From UBA8437 sp003445035 (GTDB lineage Bacteria; Planctomycetota; Planctomycetia; Planctomycetales; Planctomycetaceae): a DNA stretch of 23,075 bases. Location: NCBI GenBank assembly GCA_937901285.1, contig CALCHI010000565.1, forward strand, positions 1-23,075. Reading direction: 5' to 3'. Within the stretch, counting starts at the first letter, position 1. Each line of letters begins with the position of its first letter. Positions 22,827 through 23,075 of this stretch are shown here, in pieces. Below the pieces are notes generated by a model. That model saw only the letters and a list, made by a program, of their open reading frames with translations. It made no database searches and was not told where the DNA came from. The position numbers and the translations under genes were made by a program.

Positions 22827-23075
22827 ATGTTGCCTCGCATCACCACGCTGCTGCTGGTTGCTGCCGCCCTGTTGCTCACCCCGTTTGCCGGATCCGCCGA
22901 GGACAAGGACGGCTGGATCTCGCTGTTCAACGGCAAGAACTTCGACGGCTGGAAGATCGGCGACGCCAAGCAGGGCAAGTGGAAGATCGAAAACGGCAAC
23001 ATCGTGGCCAACGGCCCACGAAGCCATCTGTACACGATCAAGGAATTCAAGAACTTTGAATTCAAGGCTGAGGTG
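22827..23075 (+). CDS. DUF1080 (3-keto-glycoside hydrolase) protein, N-terminal part, cut by window end
   Basis: The frame runs from the ATG at 22827 to the last base without a stop, 83 residues so far. GGAGAG (22813-22818) lies 8 bases upstream. Residues 1-23 are a signal peptide (MLPRITTLLLVAAALLLTPF, cleavage after GSA). The mature part opens GWISLFNGKNFDGWKIG and continues WKIENGNIVANG and FKNFEFKAEV, the standard start of the DUF1080 jelly-roll domain (Pfam PF06439). Characterised members hydrolyse 3-keto-disaccharides produced by a periplasmic sugar dehydrogenase. Placement after a PVC-type dehydrogenase fits such a two-step use of sugars, although the hairpins between them suggest separate transcription units. 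Confidence 0.88.
   Translation, partial: MLPRITTLLLVAAALLLTPFAGSAEDKDGWISLFNGKNFDGWKIGDAKQGKWKIENGNIVANGPRSHLYTIKEFKNFEFKAEV

Noticed and set aside
23043..23068. Direct repeat GAATTCAAG near the window end
   Set aside because: It only reflects repeated Glu-Phe-Lys codons in the DUF1080 domain (EFKNFEFK), a normal feature of that family.

Overview
The window is a GC-rich, gene-dense piece of a bacterial chromosome, almost certainly from a planctomycete. The strongest evidence is at the right end: a secreted PVC-type dehydrogenase/HEAT/cytochrome c fusion (19673-22720) followed by a DUF1080 (3-keto-glycoside hydrolase) gene. The leucine-rich-repeat lipoprotein, the von Willebrand A (VWA) membrane protein paired with a very long DUF4175-like coiled-coil protein, and the LolA-like lipoprotein paired with a small cysteine-containing protein fit the same phylum. 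I see no rRNA, intact tRNA, insertion sequence, phage gene or CRISPR array, and no stretch over 300 bases without a gene.

Layout. (1) 2-2769, plus strand: the C-terminal part of a luciferase-like flavin monooxygenase, a short-chain dehydrogenase resembling SDR-type L-threonine 3-dehydrogenase, and a two-cupin protein that overlaps the dehydrogenase by 41 bases. This looks like a small catabolic operon of unknown substrate. (2) 8719-2787, minus strand: sulfite reductase haemoprotein, deoxyribose-phosphate aldolase (deoC), a nucleotide-sugar epimerase, a polytopic membrane protein and an LRR lipoprotein. The first four are tightly packed; the lipoprotein has its own candidate promoter. (3) 8803-10318, plus strand: pgpA and folD, diverging from the sulfite reductase across an 83-base spacer that carries a palindromic -10 element. 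(4) 11683-10315, minus strand: a 167-residue uncharacterised protein and a LolA-like lipoprotein; the lipoprotein gene and folD end in the same CTAG. (5) 11833-18741, plus strand: the VWA protein, the 1214-residue coiled-coil protein and an RluB-type pseudouridine synthase, the last two coupled by ATGA. (6) 18786-23075, plus strand: an orphan PyrK-like electron-transfer subunit overlapping the PVC dehydrogenase by 7 bases, then the start of a DUF1080 gene cut by the window edge.

How the genes may work together: the housekeeping genes (sulfur assimilation, folate C1, phospholipid synthesis, rRNA modification, pyrimidine-type electron transfer) are interleaved with envelope and carbohydrate genes typical of planctomycetes. 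The least explained parts are the flavin-monooxygenase/ThrDH-like/bicupin operon and the divergent envelope module at 10315-17899. Functions given for these are inferences from motifs read by eye; no database search was run.
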